Positions 16,023 to 26,001 of a DNA stretch of 64,000 nucleotides are shown piece by piece. The position numbers were made by a program, and so were the translations under genes. The number at the start of each line of letters is the position of its first letter. The stretch's first letter is position 1. The stretch is from Agrococcus lahaulensis DSM 17612. GTDB lineage: Bacteria; Actinomycetota; Actinomycetes; Actinomycetales; Microbacteriaceae. Where the stretch lies: positions 45,454 through 109,453 of the forward strand of contig NZ_KE384305.1 in assembly GCF_000425105.1 (NCBI RefSeq), in the 5' to 3' direction. Below the pieces are notes generated by a model. The model was given only the letters and a program-made list of their open reading frames with translations. It searched no databases and was not told the origin of the DNA.

Positions 16023-17233
16023 GCCCCCGCCTTCGAGGCGGGAGCGAGGCCGGCGCCGCGGCGCAGCTCCTCCTCGATCGCCTCGGCGAGCCGCTCCTCG
16101 ATCTCGGGCACGCCGATCTTCTGCACGATCTCCATGAGGAAGCCGATCACGACGAGGCGGCGCGCCTCCTCCTCCTCGATGCCGCGCGACTGCAGGTAGA
16201 AGAGCTGCTCGTCGTCGAAGCGGCCGGTCGCCGAGGCGTGGCCGGCGCCGGCGATGTCGCCGGTCTTGATCTCGAGGTTCGGGATGCTGTCGGCGCGCGC
16301 GCCGTCGGTCAGCACGAGGTTCTGGTTCTTCTCGTAGCTGTCGGTGCCGGTCGCGTCCTGCCCGATGAGCACGTCGCCGATCCACACGGACCGCGCGCCC
16401 TCGCCCTGCAGCGCTCCCTTGTAGAGCACGTCGCCGCGGGTCTCGACGCCCTCGTGGAACATGAAGACCTGGCTCTCGATGTGCTGGCCGCTGTCGGAGA
16501 ACGACAGGCCGAACATCTCGCCCTCGGCGCGGTGGCCCGCGAGGCGCATCGACGGGTTGACCCGCACGACGCCGCCGCCGAAGGAGACGACCATGTGCTT
16601 GAGGTACGCGCCGTCGCCGACGACCGCCTGGTGGGCCGAGGCGTGCACCGCGTCGTCCTGCCAGTCCTGCACCGAGACGAGGGTGAGCCTGGCGCCCTCG
16701 CGCACGATGATCTCGAGGTTCTGCGCGTAGCGCGCCGAGCCGGAGTGGTGCAGCACGATCGTGCCGACCGAGCCGGGCATCGCCTCGACGACGATGTGCG
16801 CGTTCGCGCGGCGCTCGGCGCCGGTGCCGTGGAGGCGCGCGATGACCGGCTGCTCCTGCACCTGGCCCTCCGGGAGGCGGATGTGCAGGGCGTTCTCGCA
16901 GCGCTTCCACGCGATCGCGCTCACGACGTCCTCGGGGCGGAACACCTCGCCGCGCGGGGCGGCGTCGTGGCCCGTCGACTCGACGAGCAGGCCGGCCGCC
17001 TCGAGCTCGGCGAGGCCGTACTCGATCGCGGGCTCGGCGCCCGTCTCGGTCTCCTCGTCGACGAGGAGCGGCGCGAGCCGCTTCAGGTCGGAGAGGCGCC
17101 AGTTGACCTCGCGGCCGGTCGGCGTGCCGAAGTCGGCCGGGTCGAACGACGTCGGCCGCTCGGAGCGGGTCTGGATCGGGACGAAGCGGTCCTCCGTCGC
17201 GAGGTGTGCGGGGGTGGTCTCAGTCGCGGTCAT
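16019..17233 (-). CDS. sufD: Fe-S cluster assembly protein SufD
   Basis: A 404-residue SufD, the partner of SufB in the SufBC2D scaffold. The core beta-helix is visible as repeated strands, with the family stretches DVLIGQDATGTDSYEKNQNL and GDIAGAGHASATGRFDDEQLFYLQSRGI near the C-terminus. The ending with EARRLVVIGFLMEIV is typical. It starts 1 nt after the sufB stop codon. In E. coli SufD is needed for iron entry; this is family knowledge. Confidence 0.95.
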   Translation of the reverse strand: MTATETTPAHLATEDRFVPIQTRSERPTSFDPADFGTPTGREVNWRLSDLKRLAPLLVDEETETGAEPAIEYGLAELEAAGLLVESTGHDAAPRGEVFRPEDVVSAIAWKRCENALHIRLPEGQVQEQPVIARLHGTGAERRANAHIVVEAMPGSVGTIVLHHSGSARYAQNLEIIVREGARLTLVSVQDWQDDAVHASAHQAVVGDGAYLKHMVVSFGGGVVRVNPSMRLAGHRAEGEMFGLSFSDSGQHIESQVFMFHEGVETRGDVLYKGALQGEGARSVWIGDVLIGQDATGTDSYEKNQNLVLTDGARADSIPNLEIKTGDIAGAGHASATGRFDDEQLFYLQSRGIEEEEARRLVVIGFLMEIVQKIGVPEIEERLAEAIEEELRRGAGLAPASKAGA

Positions 17234-17234
17234 G

Positions 17235-18653
17235 TCAGCCGACGGATCCTTCCATGCTCATCTCGATGAGCTTGTTGAGCTCGAGCGCGTACTCCATCGG
17301 CAGCTCGCGCGAGATGGGCTCGATGAAGCCGCGCACGATCATCGCCATCGCCTCGGTCTCCTCGAGGCCGCGCGACATCAGGTAGAACAGCTGCTCCTCG
17401 CTCACCTTCGACACCGTCGCCTCGTGGCCGAGCACGACATCGTCGACGCGGATGTCGATGGCCGGGTAGGTGTCGGAGCGCGAGATCGTGTCGACGAGCA
17501 GGGCGTCGCACACGACGCTGTTCGCGGAGTGGTGCGCGTTCGCGTCGACCCGCACCTCGCCGCGGTAGCCGGAGCGGCCGCCGCCCCGCGCGATCGACTT
17601 CGAGACGATCGACGACGTCGTGTACGGCGCCATGTGGATCATCTTCGCGCCCGCGTCCTGGTGCTGGCCGGGGCCGGCGAACGCGACCGAGAGCGTCTCG
17701 CCCTTCGCGCGCTCGCCCACGAGGTAGATCGAGGGGTACTTCATCGTCACCTTGGAGCCGATGTTGCCGTCGATCCACTCCATCGTCGCGCCCTCCTCGG
17801 CGATGGCGCGCTTCGTCACGAGGTTGTAGACGTTGTTCGACCAGTTCTGGATCGTCGTGTAGCGAACGCGGGCGTTCTTCTTCACGATGATCTCGACGAC
17901 CGCGGAGTGCAGCGAGTCGCTCGAGTAGATCGGCGCCGTGCAGCCCTCGATGTAGTGCACGTACGAGCCCTCGTCCGCGATGATGAGCGTCCGCTCGAAC
18001 TGGCCCATGTTCTCCGTGTTGATGCGGAAGTAGGCCTGCAGCGGGATCTCGACGTGCACGCCCTTCGGGACGTAGACGAACGAGCCGCCCGACCACACCG
18101 CCGTGTTGAGCGCGGCGAACTTGTTGTCGCCCGTCGGGATCACGGTGCCGAAGTACTCCTCGAAGAACTCCGGGTGCTCCTTGAGCGCCGTGTCGGTGTC
18201 CATGAAGATGACGCCCTGCCGCTCCAGGTCCTCCTGGATCTGGTGGTAGACGACCTCCGACTCGTACTGCGCCGCGACGCCGGCGACGAGCCGCGCGCGC
18301 TCCGCCTCGGGGATGCCGAGCCGGTCGTACGTGTTGCGGATCTCCTCGGGGAGGTCCTCCCACGTCTGCGCCTGGCGCTCGGTCGAGCGCACGAAGTACT
18401 TGATGTTGTCGAAGTCGATGCCGGAGATGTCGGCACCCCACGTCGGCATGGGCTTCCGCTCGAACAGCTGCAGCCCCTTGAGCCGGCGCTCGAGCATCCA
18501 CTCGGACTCGTTCTTGAGCGCGGAGATCTCGCGCACGACTTGCTCGTTCAGACCACGCTTCGCCGTGGCTCCAGCCTCGTCGGAGTCGTGCCAGCCGAAC
18601 TCGTACTGACCCAGGCTCTCGAGCTCGGGCCGGTCGATCAGGACATCGGACAT
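17235..18653 (-). CDS. sufB: Fe-S cluster assembly protein SufB
   Basis: A 472-residue SufB, first gene of the suf operon and the main scaffold on which clusters form. Landmarks are [16 protein letters not shown] near the N-terminus, the beta-helix core with [20 protein letters not shown] and [20 protein letters not shown], and the C-terminal [19 protein letters not shown]. The cysteine of EGC is the conserved one. The ATG at 18653 is preceded by AAGGGGGAG, a strong ribosome binding site; the frame is open upstream but without homologous sequence. No SufR regulator gene precedes it, unlike mycobacteria. Confidence 0.96.
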   Translation of the reverse strand: MSDVLIDRPELESLGQYEFGWHDSDEAGATAKRGLNEQVVREISALKNESEWMLERRLKGLQLFERKPMPTWGADISGIDFDNIKYFVRSTERQAQTWEDLPEEIRNTYDRLGIPEAERARLVAGVAAQYESEVVYHQIQEDLERQGVIFMDTDTALKEHPEFFEEYFGTVIPTGDNKFAALNTAVWSGGSFVYVPKGVHVEIPLQAYFRINTENMGQFERTLIIADEGSYVHYIEGCTAPIYSSDSLHSAVVEIIVKKNARVRYTTIQNWSNNVYNLVTKRAIAEEGATMEWIDGNIGSKVTMKYPSIYLVGERAKGETLSVAFAGPGQHQDAGAKMIHMAPYTTSSIVSKSIARGGGRSGYRGEVRVDANAHHSANSVVCDALLVDTISRSDTYPAIDIRVDDVVLGHEATVSKVSEEQLFYLMSRGLEETEAMAMIVRGFIEPISRELPMEYALELNKLIEMSMEGSVG

Positions 18654-18837
18654 CGCTCCCCCTTCCATCCACGGATTGCAACCCAGCGGTGCTCCTCGGC
18701 ATTCCGCGCGACTCGCGAACCGCCGCGGTCGGCCATACTTGAAGGGCCGTCGCACACGCCTCGCCGAAGACCGGCGCAGGGGTTCGGAGCCGATGGGCTC
18801 CCCACGATCCTACCGCGAACGGCATGAGAGGTGCACT
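18654..18837. other. Divergent sufB/ctaA intergenic region
   Basis: This 184-bp gap should hold the promoters of the suf operon (minus) and ctaA (plus). I see a CATACT/AGTATG stretch near 18735 that could serve as a -10 on either strand, but no convincing -35, no CAAC-N6-GTTG SufR-type operator, and no hairpin. Confidence 0.35.
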
Positions 18838-19752
18838 GTGCTGGAGCGCTCACGCGGCCTGATGGCCGCGGCCTGGGCCACCCTGGTCTCGCAGATCGTC
18901 ATCGTCGGCACAGGCGGCGCCGTGCGCCTGACGGGCTCGGGGCTCGGATGCACGACCTGGCCCAACTGCGAACCGGAGTCGTTCGTCCCCGTGCCCGAGC
19001 AGGGCATCCACGGGGTCATCGAGTTCACGAACCGGGTCTGGGGCGCGGTCGTCGTGGCGATCGCCGTCATCATGCTCGTGATGGCGATCCGCCGCCGGGT
19101 CGATCGCTCCATCGCATGGCTCGCCGGACTCGTGCTCGGGCTCAGCATCGCGCAGGCGCTCATCGGCGCCGTCGTCGTGTGGATGGAGCTGCGGCCCGAC
19201 ACGGTCGGGGTGCACTTCTTCCTCTCGGTCATCCTCGTCGCGCTCTCGGCGGTGCTGGTCTGGAAGGTCGTCGTCGGTCCGTCGGGGCCCCGCGTCGCGC
19301 CGCGCTGGCAATCGGCGCTCGTACACCTCATGACGTTCGCGCTCGTCGTGGTCATCGTGGTGGGCGTGCTCACGACCGGCTCCGGACCCCACGCGGGCGA
19401 CGGCGGCGCGGCCAGGAACGGCCTCGACCCCGCGGTGATGCAGCACGTGCACGCGTGGCCCGGCTACGTGCTCCTCGCCCTGACGATCGCCGTCGTCGCC
19501 GTCGCCTGGCGGCGCGGGCCCCGGCTGCACCTGCGCTGGTCGCTCGCCCTGCTCGGCGTGATCCTCGTGCAGGTCGTGGTCGGCATCGTGCAGTCGCGGC
19601 TCGGGCTGCCGATCATGCTCGTCGGCATCCACATGGTGCTCTCGGTCGTCTCCGCGGCGATCGGCGCCGCGGTGGTGCTGTCACTGCGGCCGCCGCGGCC
19701 GGTCGACGAGCACGCGGCGCGCGCCGACGCGACGGCGGTCGTGCCGGCATGA
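18838..19752 (+). CDS. ctaA: Heme A synthase (COX15/CtaA family)
   Basis: A 304-residue membrane protein with eight hydrophobic segments. It converts heme O to heme A for aa3 oxidase. The first half has GGAVRLTGSGLGCTTWPNC and IHGVIEFTNR, with the histidine of HGVIEF as heme ligand; further ligands are in GVHFFLS, VHAWPG and GIHMVLS. The GTG at 18838 follows GAGAGG by ~7 nt. An in-frame ATG at 18793 would add 15 residues and is the alternative. It overlaps the following ppx-type gene by 4 nt. Confidence 0.9.
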   Translation: MLERSRGLMAAAWATLVSQIVIVGTGGAVRLTGSGLGCTTWPNCEPESFVPVPEQGIHGVIEFTNRVWGAVVVAIAVIMLVMAIRRRVDRSIAWLAGLVLGLSIAQALIGAVVVWMELRPDTVGVHFFLSVILVALSAVLVWKVVVGPSGPRVAPRWQSALVHLMTFALVVVIVVGVLTTGSGPHAGDGGAARNGLDPAVMQHVHAWPGYVLLALTIAVVAVAWRRGPRLHLRWSLALLGVILVQVVVGIVQSRLGLPIMLVGIHMVLSVVSAAIGAAVVLSLRPPRPVDEHAARADATAVVPA

Positions 19753-20723
19753 GCGGCGACCGGCCCGTCGACGGCGCGCTCGGCGAGGTCGAGCACGGCG
19801 CGCGGCTCGGGGTGCTCGACATCGGCTCGAACACCGTGCACCTGCTGCTCGTCGACATGCGCCTCGGCGGCCGGCCCGTGCCGACGCGCTCGCACCGGCT
19901 GACGCTGCGGCTCATGCGCTACCTCGACGAGGACGGCGCGATCACCGACGAGGGCGTCGCGGCGCTCCTCGCCGCGATCCGCGAGTGCGTGGCGATCGCG
20001 CGCAGCGAGCCGCTCGACGACTTCGTCGTGATGGCGACGAGCGCCCTGCGCGAGGCCGCGAACGGCGAGGAGGTCGTCGCCCGCATCGAGCGCGAGGCCA
20101 AGGTGACCCTCGACATCCTCTCCGGGCCCGACGAGGCGCGGCTGACGTTCCTCGCGGTGCGCCGCTGGTTCGGCTGGGCGGCCGGGCGCATCCTGCTGCT
20201 CGACATCGGCGGCGGCTCGCTCGAGATCGCGATGGGCGACGACGAGGAGCCGGCGATCGCGCTCTCGGTGCCGCTCGGCGCCGGGCGGTCGACGGTCGGC
20301 TTCTTCCGCTCCGACCCGCCGTCGCTCGCCGACCAGCGGGCGCTGCGCATGTACGCGAAGGCCGTGCTCGACGACGCGGTCGCGCAGGTGCAGCCGTTCG
20401 GGCGGCCCGATCACGTCATCGGCTCGTCGAAGACGATCCGATCGCTCGCGCGGCTCGCGGGCAACGCGCTCCCCGGCATCGGCGACGGCGACCGCGCGGT
20501 GCTCACGCGCCGCCAGCTCGACGACTGGGTGCCGCGCATCGCGCGCATGGACGCCGCGTCGCGCACGGCGCTACCGGGCATCACGGCCGATCGCACCTTC
20601 CAGATCGTCGCGGGCGGCATCGTGCTGTCGGAGGCGATGCGCGCGTTCCGCGTGAAGGAGCTCGACGTGAGCCCGTGGGCGCTCCGCGAGGGCCGCCTGC
20701 TGCAGATGCTCGACCGCGTCTGA
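19749..20723 (+). CDS. Ppx/GppA phosphatase family protein
   Basis: A 324-residue exopolyphosphatase/guanosine pentaphosphatase family protein with the actin-like fold. LDIGSNTVHLLLVD near residue 25 is the phosphate-1 motif, ATSALREAANG near 100 precedes the catalytic region, and LLDIGGGSLEIAMG near 155 is phosphate-2. It is shorter than E. coli Ppx and lacks the C-terminal HD domain, as in mycobacterial Ppx1. Polyphosphate or (p)ppGpp is the likely substrate. It is coupled to ctaA by ATGA overlap. Confidence 0.88.
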   Translation: MSGDRPVDGALGEVEHGARLGVLDIGSNTVHLLLVDMRLGGRPVPTRSHRLTLRLMRYLDEDGAITDEGVAALLAAIRECVAIARSEPLDDFVVMATSALREAANGEEVVARIEREAKVTLDILSGPDEARLTFLAVRRWFGWAAGRILLLDIGGGSLEIAMGDDEEPAIALSVPLGAGRSTVGFFRSDPPSLADQRALRMYAKAVLDDAVAQVQPFGRPDHVIGSSKTIRSLARLAGNALPGIGDGDRAVLTRRQLDDWVPRIARMDAASRTALPGITADRTFQIVAGGIVLSEAMRAFRVKELDVSPWALREGRLLQMLDRV

Positions 20724-20726
20724 CGC

Positions 20727-21564
20727 TCAGCGGCTCGCGATCGAGACGACGGCGCCGATGAAGGCCGGCGCCGCCGCGATGGTCGCTGCGCCGAGCAGCA
20801 CGCGGCCGACGAGCACGCCGCGCCTCGAGCGCCGCGCGGCGACGAGCGCGGGCAGGGCGCGCGGCAGCGCCGCGACGACGAGCGCGCCGAGCGCGAGCAC
20901 GATGCCGATCGGCAGCAGCACGACCGCCGCCGAGCGCGAGGACGGTGCCGCGGCGGCCGCTCCCAGCGCTCGACGCGAGCGCGCGGCTCGCCCGCCCCGC
21001 GATCGCGGCGAGCGCCGTGCCGTGCAGGAGCGCCAGGAGCGCGAACACGAGCACCGAGAGCCAGCCGGGGCCGAGCAGGTCGAAGTCGAGGTTGTCGGCG
21101 CGGAGCGGATCGACGAACGGCGAGCCGACGACGAGCAGCACGAGGCCGAACGCGGGGCCGGCGAGCCGGCCGCGCGGGAGCCACGGCGCCGCGAGCAGGT
21201 AGAGCGCGGCCGAGACGACCGCGATCGGCAGCGCGCCGAAGGTCGCGTACGCGAGCGTGCCCTCGAGGGTGATGTCGCCCACCACCGCCTGTCCCTCGGT
21301 GAACCGGCCCACCGCATCCGGCGAGGTGGCCGCGAGCAGCCGCATGGCGAGCCGCCCGCCCGCGCCGAGCACGAGCACGCCGGTCGCGACGCCGACGACC
21401 GTGAGGATCGCCGCCCATCGCGCGTAGTGCGCGAGCGCCGCGCGCCGCGGGTGCTCGGCGTCGACGCGCGGCCGCGCCGGCTCGACGAGCGGCTCAGCGC
21501 TCCAGGCGACGGCCATCGCGACGCCCGCGACGAGCAGGGCGCCGCACACGACGATGAGCAGCAT
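20727..21564 (-). pseudogene. Frameshifted multi-pass membrane protein
   Basis: The gene starts at ATG 21564 and encodes five hydrophobic helices in one frame (MLLIVVCGALLVAGVAMAVA first, SVLVFALLALLHGTALAAI last). Past about 20990 that frame turns into an Arg-rich shadow. The +1 frame then supplies two more helices (VVLLPIGIVLALGALVVAAL and LLGAATIAAAPAFIGAVV) and stops at 20727, just before the convergent ppx-type gene. The switch needs one extra base (or two missing) between about 20940 and 21000, a GC-only tract. Either the gene is broken or the assembly has an indel. Family not recognised. A TAGGTT -10 lies at 21598-21603. Confidence 0.7.
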
Positions 21565-21624
21565 GCGACCTCAGCTCGGTTCGGCGGAACTGAGCAGAAC
21601 CTACTGCGCCGCGAGGCGCGGCGG

Positions 21625-22569
21625 TCAGAAGGGCAGCAGCGGGTCGACGCCGACCGCGAGGAAGATGAGCGTCAGGTAGGTGTTCGAGGCGTGGAAGACG
21701 CGCATCGCGCGCACCTCTCGCTCGCCCTTGATCGCGCGGTGGTAGAGGCCGTGCGACTCCCCCACGAACCACGCGCCCGCGAGCACCGCGACGCCGGTGT
21801 AGAGCCACCCCATCCCGCCGACCGGGATCAGCAGCAGGGTGCACGCGAGCGAGGCCCACGCGTAGAGGATGACCTGGATGCCCACCATCGGCCGGCCGCG
21901 CACGACCGAGAGCATCGGCACGTCGGCCGCCTCGTAGTCGTCGCGGTACTTCATCGACAGCGGCCAGTAGTGCGCCGGGGTCCAGAGGAACACGAGCGTG
22001 AAGAGGATCCACGCGGGCCAGTCGAGCGATCCCGTCACGCCGGCCCAGCCGATCACGACCGGGAAGCAGCCGGCGATGCCGCCCCAGACGATGTTCTGCT
22101 CGGTGCGGCGCTTGAGCAGCATCGTGTAGATGAGCACGTAGAAGCCGATCGCGGCGACCGAGAGCGCCGCGGCGAGCCACGTGGCGAAGACGCCGAGCAC
22201 GAGTGTCGAGACGACCGCGAGCGTCCACGCGAAGACGCGCGCCTCGCGCACCGAGAGCGTGCCGGTCACGAGCGGGCGGTGCTGCGTGCGGTGCATGACG
22301 CGGTCGATGTCGCGGTCGAGGATCATGTTGAACGCGTTCGCGCTGCCCGCGCTCAGGAAGCCGCCGACGAGGGTCGCCACGAGGGCGCCGAGCGGCGGCA
22401 CGCCGCCGGCGGCGAGGAACATCGTCGGCAGCGCCGTGACGAGCAGCAGCTCGATCACGCGCGGCTTCGTCAGCGCGACGTACGCGCCCGCCTTGACCTT
22501 GAGCGTCGCCCGACCGGGAGCCTCCGGCGCCGCGGGGGCCGAGACGCCTGACGAGGTCGCGTTCGACAT
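21625..22569 (-). CDS. ctaB: Protoheme IX farnesyltransferase (heme O synthase)
   Basis: A 314-residue UbiA-family prenyltransferase with about nine helices, converting heme B to heme O with farnesyl diphosphate. The first Asp-rich motif is [20 protein letters not shown] near residues 77-96, and the second region is [12 protein letters not shown] near 200. It pairs functionally with ctaA and the SURF1 gene. The ATG at 22569 sits after AGGA. A TAGGAT -10 lies at 22619-22624, giving a leader of roughly 43 nt. It is divergent from tkt. Confidence 0.95.
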   Translation of the reverse strand: MSNATSSGVSAPAAPEAPGRATLKVKAGAYVALTKPRVIELLLVTALPTMFLAAGGVPPLGALVATLVGGFLSAGSANAFNMILDRDIDRVMHRTQHRPLVTGTLSVREARVFAWTLAVVSTLVLGVFATWLAAALSVAAIGFYVLIYTMLLKRRTEQNIVWGGIAGCFPVVIGWAGVTGSLDWPAWILFTLVFLWTPAHYWPLSMKYRDDYEAADVPMLSVVRGRPMVGIQVILYAWASLACTLLLIPVGGMGWLYTGVAVLAGAWFVGESHGLYHRAIKGEREVRAMRVFHASNTYLTLIFLAVGVDPLLPF

Positions 22570-22618
22570 GCAGCGGGGTCCTGTTCGAGTGATCGGGTGC
22601 GGGCGAGGGCCAACGGCC

Positions 22619-22624
22619 ATCCTA
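22619..22624 (-). promoter_or_regulatory. -10 box TAGGAT of ctaB
   Basis: TAGGAT on the minus strand lies ~50 nt upstream of the ctaB ATG, giving a normal leader with an AGGA ribosome binding site. Confidence 0.45.
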
Positions 22625-22681
22625 TCTGACTCGCGGCGTCACCTCGCGGGATCCGCCCGGGACGCGCATGCGCCCGCTCAC

Positions 22682-22687
22682 TATGCT
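22682..22687 (+). promoter_or_regulatory. -10 box TATGCT of the tkt-pgl operon
   Basis: TATGCT lies about 60 nt before the tkt TTG start and is the only good -10 candidate in the ctaB/tkt gap. No clear -35 is seen. Confidence 0.45.
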
Positions 22688-22747
22688 GAGGAGGACGCCC
22701 ACCGCCCGCATCGCCGCGGCTCCGCGCCGCCGGAAGAAGGAGCCGCA

Positions 22748-24862
22748 TTGGCATTCGAATGGACCACTGACGACCAGCGCGCCGTCGACACCGCCCGCCT
22801 GCTGGCCGCGGACGCCGTCGAGAAGGTCGGCAACGGCCACCCCGGCACGGCGATGAGCCTCGCGCCGGTCGCGCACCTGCTCTACCAGCACGTCATGGAC
22901 CGCGATCCGGCTGACGACCGCTGGCTCGGTCGCGACCGCTTCATCCTCTCGGTGGGCCACTCCTCCCTCACCCAGTACGTGCAGCTCTACCTCACGGGCT
23001 CCGGCCTCGAGAAGAGCGACCTCGAGGCGCTCCGCACGTGGGGGTCGCTCACGCCGGGCCACCCCGAGTACCGCCACACGAAGGGCGTCGAGATCACGAC
23101 CGGCCCGCTCGGCCAGGGCCTCGCATCCGCGGTCGGCTTCGCCTACGCGCAGCGCTTCGAGCGCGAGCTGCTCGACCCCGAGACGCCCGACGGCGAGAGC
23201 CCGTTCGACCACTACACGTACGTGATCGCCGGCGACGGCGACCTGCAGGAGGGCGTCACGAGCGAGGCCGGCTCGCTCGCGGGCCACCAGCAGCTCGGGC
23301 GCCTCATCGCCATCTACGACTCGAACGCGATCTCGATCGAGGACGACGTCGACATCGCGTTCAGCGAGGACGTCCGCGCGCGCTACGAGGCCTACGGCTG
23401 GCAGGTGCTCGAGGTCGCGTGGCGGCAGGGCGACAGCCCGACCGCCGACGAGTACGTCGAGGACGTCGAGGCCCTGCACGCCGCGATCGAGGAGGCGAAG
23501 GCCGAGACCGGCAAGCCCTCGCTCATCATCCTGCAGACGATCATCGGCTGGCCCGCGCCGACGAAGCAGGGCACGGGCAAGGCGCACGGCGCGAAGCTCG
23601 GCGCCGACGAGGTCGCCGCGGTCAAGGAGCTGCTCGGCTTCGACCCCGAGCGCTCCTTCCACGTCGACGACGCCGTGCTCGAGTACACGCGCCAGCACGC
23701 CGCGCAGCGCGCCGAGCACGCGCGCGACGCGTGGCAGCGCCGCTTCGACCTGTGGGCGAGCGCGAACCCGGAGCGCAAGGCGCTGCTCGACCGGCTGCTC
23801 TCGGGAGCCCTGCCCGAGGGCGTCGAGGATGCGCTCCCGACGTTCGAGGCGGGCACCGAGGTCTCGACCCGGGCCGCGTCGGGCAAGGTGCTCAACGCGC
23901 TCGCCGACGTGCTGCCCGAGCTGTGGGGCGGCTCCGCCGACCTCGCGGAGTCGAACAACACGACGCTCGAGAGCAAGGGATCCTTCGCGCCCGCCGAGCG
24001 CGCGACGACGTCGTGGCCCGAGGCCTCGCCGCGGGGCCGCACGATGCACTTCGGCATCCGCGAGCACGCGATGGCCGCGATCCTCAACGGCATCGTGCTG
24101 CACGGGCCGACGCGCCCCTACGGCGGCACGTTCCTCATCTTCAGCGACTACCAGCGCCCCGCGCTGCGGCTCGCGGCGCTCATGGGCGTGCACCCCATCC
24201 ACGTCTGGACGCACGACTCCGTCGCGCTCGGCGAGGACGGGCCGACCCACCAGCCGATCGAGCAGCTCGCGACACTCCGCGCGATCCCCGGCTTCGAGAT
24301 CGTGCGCCCCTCCGACGCGAACGAGACGGCATGGGCCTGGAAGACGATCCTCGAGCGGCGCGACCAGCCGGTCGGCATCGCCCTGACGCGCCAGAACATC
24401 CCGGTGCTCGAGCGCGGCGACGGCGACGCGACCGAGGAGACCCTCGCGCACGCCTCGAACGTCGCGAAGGGCGCGTACGTGCTCGTCGAGGCGGCCGGCG
24501 GCTCCCCCGACGTCATCCTCATCGCGACCGGCTCCGAGGTGCAGCTCGCGCTCCAGGCGCGCGATCAGCTGCAGGCCGACGGCGTCGCCGCGCGCGTCGT
24601 CGCCGCCCCCTCGCTCGAGTGGTTCGCCGAGCAGCCCGCCGAGTACCGCGAGTCCGTGCTGCCGGCCGCGGTGCGCGCGCGCGTCTCGGTCGAGGCCGGC
24701 TCGCCGCTGACGTGGCACCCGATCGTCGGCGACGCGGGCCGCTCGGTCGCGATCGACCACTTCGGCGCGAGCGCCGACTGGAAGACCCTCTTCCGCGAGT
24801 TCGGGATCACGGCCGAGGCCGTGGTCGAGGCGGCTCGCGCATCCATCGAAGCGGCTCGCTGA
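22748..24862 (+). CDS. tkt: Transketolase
   Basis: A 704-residue thiamine-diphosphate enzyme of the non-oxidative pentose phosphate pathway. [13 protein letters not shown] near residue 35, the ThDP motif GDGDLQEG (near 162) through the [10 protein letters not shown] region, and [14 protein letters not shown] in the pyrimidine domain are all present; the C-terminal domain follows. The TTG start at 22748 is chosen because AAGGAG lies 6 nt upstream and [22 protein letters not shown] aligns with family N-termini in spirit (shown here split: LAFEWTTDD, then QRAVDTARL). It heads a six-gene operon. Confidence 0.95.
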   Translation: MAFEWTTDDQRAVDTARLLAADAVEKVGNGHPGTAMSLAPVAHLLYQHVMDRDPADDRWLGRDRFILSVGHSSLTQYVQLYLTGSGLEKSDLEALRTWGSLTPGHPEYRHTKGVEITTGPLGQGLASAVGFAYAQRFERELLDPETPDGESPFDHYTYVIAGDGDLQEGVTSEAGSLAGHQQLGRLIAIYDSNAISIEDDVDIAFSEDVRARYEAYGWQVLEVAWRQGDSPTADEYVEDVEALHAAIEEAKAETGKPSLIILQTIIGWPAPTKQGTGKAHGAKLGADEVAAVKELLGFDPERSFHVDDAVLEYTRQHAAQRAEHARDAWQRRFDLWASANPERKALLDRLLSGALPEGVEDALPTFEAGTEVSTRAASGKVLNALADVLPELWGGSADLAESNNTTLESKGSFAPAERATTSWPEASPRGRTMHFGIREHAMAAILNGIVLHGPTRPYGGTFLIFSDYQRPALRLAALMGVHPIHVWTHDSVALGEDGPTHQPIEQLATLRAIPGFEIVRPSDANETAWAWKTILERRDQPVGIALTRQNIPVLERGDGDATEETLAHASNVAKGAYVLVEAAGGSPDVILIATGSEVQLALQARDQLQADGVAARVVAAPSLEWFAEQPAEYRESVLPAAVRARVSVEAGSPLTWHPIVGDAGRSVAIDHFGASADWKTLFREFGITAEAVVEAARASIEAAR

Positions 24863-24885
24863 GCGGGCCGGCAGGAGGCAAGCAC

Positions 24886-26001
24886 ATGAACGAGAACACC
24901 CGGGCGCTCTCCGAGGCGGGCGTGAGCATCTGGCTCGACGACCTCTCGCGGCAGCGCATCGACAGCGGCACCCTCGCGGCGCTCATCACCGAGCGCGACG
25001 TCGTCGGCGTCACGACGAACCCGACGATCTTCGCGAACGCGATCGCGCAGGGCGAGTCGTACGAGGCCGCGATCCACGAGCTCGCGGCCGACGGCGCGGG
25101 CGTCGACGAGGTCATCACGGCGCTCACGACCCGTGACGTCGCGGACGCGTGCGACATCTTCGCCGACCTCTACGCATCCACCGACGGCTTCGACGGGCGC
25201 GTGTCGATCGAGGTCGATCCCGGCCACGCGCGCGACACCGAGGCCACCGTCGCGCAGGCCGCCGAGCTGCACCGCCTCGTCGACCGCGAGAACGTGCTCA
25301 TCAAGATCCCCGCGACGCAGCAGGGCCTCGAGGCGATCGCCGCGACGATCGCGGCGGGCATCAGCGTCAACGTCACGCTCATCTTCTCGCTCGAGCGCTA
25401 CCGCGACGTCATCAACGCGTACCTCACGGGGCTCGAGCGCGCGCAGCAGGCTGGGCGCGACCTGTCGAAGATCCACTCCGTCGCGTCGTTCTTCGTCTCG
25501 CGCGTCGACACCGAGATCGACAAGCGCCTCGACGCGATCGGCACGGACGAGGCTCGCGCGCTCAAGGGCAAGGCGGGCATCGCGAACGCGCGCCTCGCCT
25601 ACCGCGTGTGGCAGGAGTCGTTCGGCTCCGAGCGGGCGAAGGCCCTGCTCGAGGCCGGCGCGAACACGCAGCGGCCCCTGTGGGCGTCGACGGGCGTCAA
25701 GGACCCCTCGCTCCCCGACACGCTCTACGTCACCGAGCTCGTCGCGCCGCACACGGTCAACACGATGCCGGAGAAGACGCTCGAGGCGGTCGCCGACCAC
25801 GGGCGCATCGAGGGCGATCGCGTCTCGGGCCGCGGCGACGAGGCGGATGCGGTGCTCGACGCGCTCGAGCGCGTCGGCGTCTCCTACACCGAGGTCGTGG
25901 AGCTGCTCGAGACCGAGGGCCTCGAGAAGTTCGACGCGTCGTGGGCCGAGCTCGTCGAGACCGTGCGCGGTCACCTCGAGCAGGCGGGAGCGGGAGCATG
26001 A
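24886..26001 (+). CDS. tal: Transaldolase
   Basis: A 371-residue transaldolase of the actinobacterial long form. It transfers a dihydroxyacetone unit between sugar phosphates. [13 protein letters not shown] near residue 40, the Schiff-base lysine in [15 protein letters not shown] near 145, and [15 protein letters not shown] near 170 are visible. A GGAGG ribosome binding site precedes the ATG by 9 nt. It overlaps pgi by 4 nt. Its place between tkt and pgi links the two glycolytic/pentose branches. Confidence 0.95.
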   Translation: MNENTRALSEAGVSIWLDDLSRQRIDSGTLAALITERDVVGVTTNPTIFANAIAQGESYEAAIHELAADGAGVDEVITALTTRDVADACDIFADLYASTDGFDGRVSIEVDPGHARDTEATVAQAAELHRLVDRENVLIKIPATQQGLEAIAATIAAGISVNVTLIFSLERYRDVINAYLTGLERAQQAGRDLSKIHSVASFFVSRVDTEIDKRLDAIGTDEARALKGKAGIANARLAYRVWQESFGSERAKALLEAGANTQRPLWASTGVKDPSLPDTLYVTELVAPHTVNTMPEKTLEAVADHGRIEGDRVSGRGDEADAVLDALERVGVSYTEVVELLETEGLEKFDASWAELVETVRGHLEQAGAGA

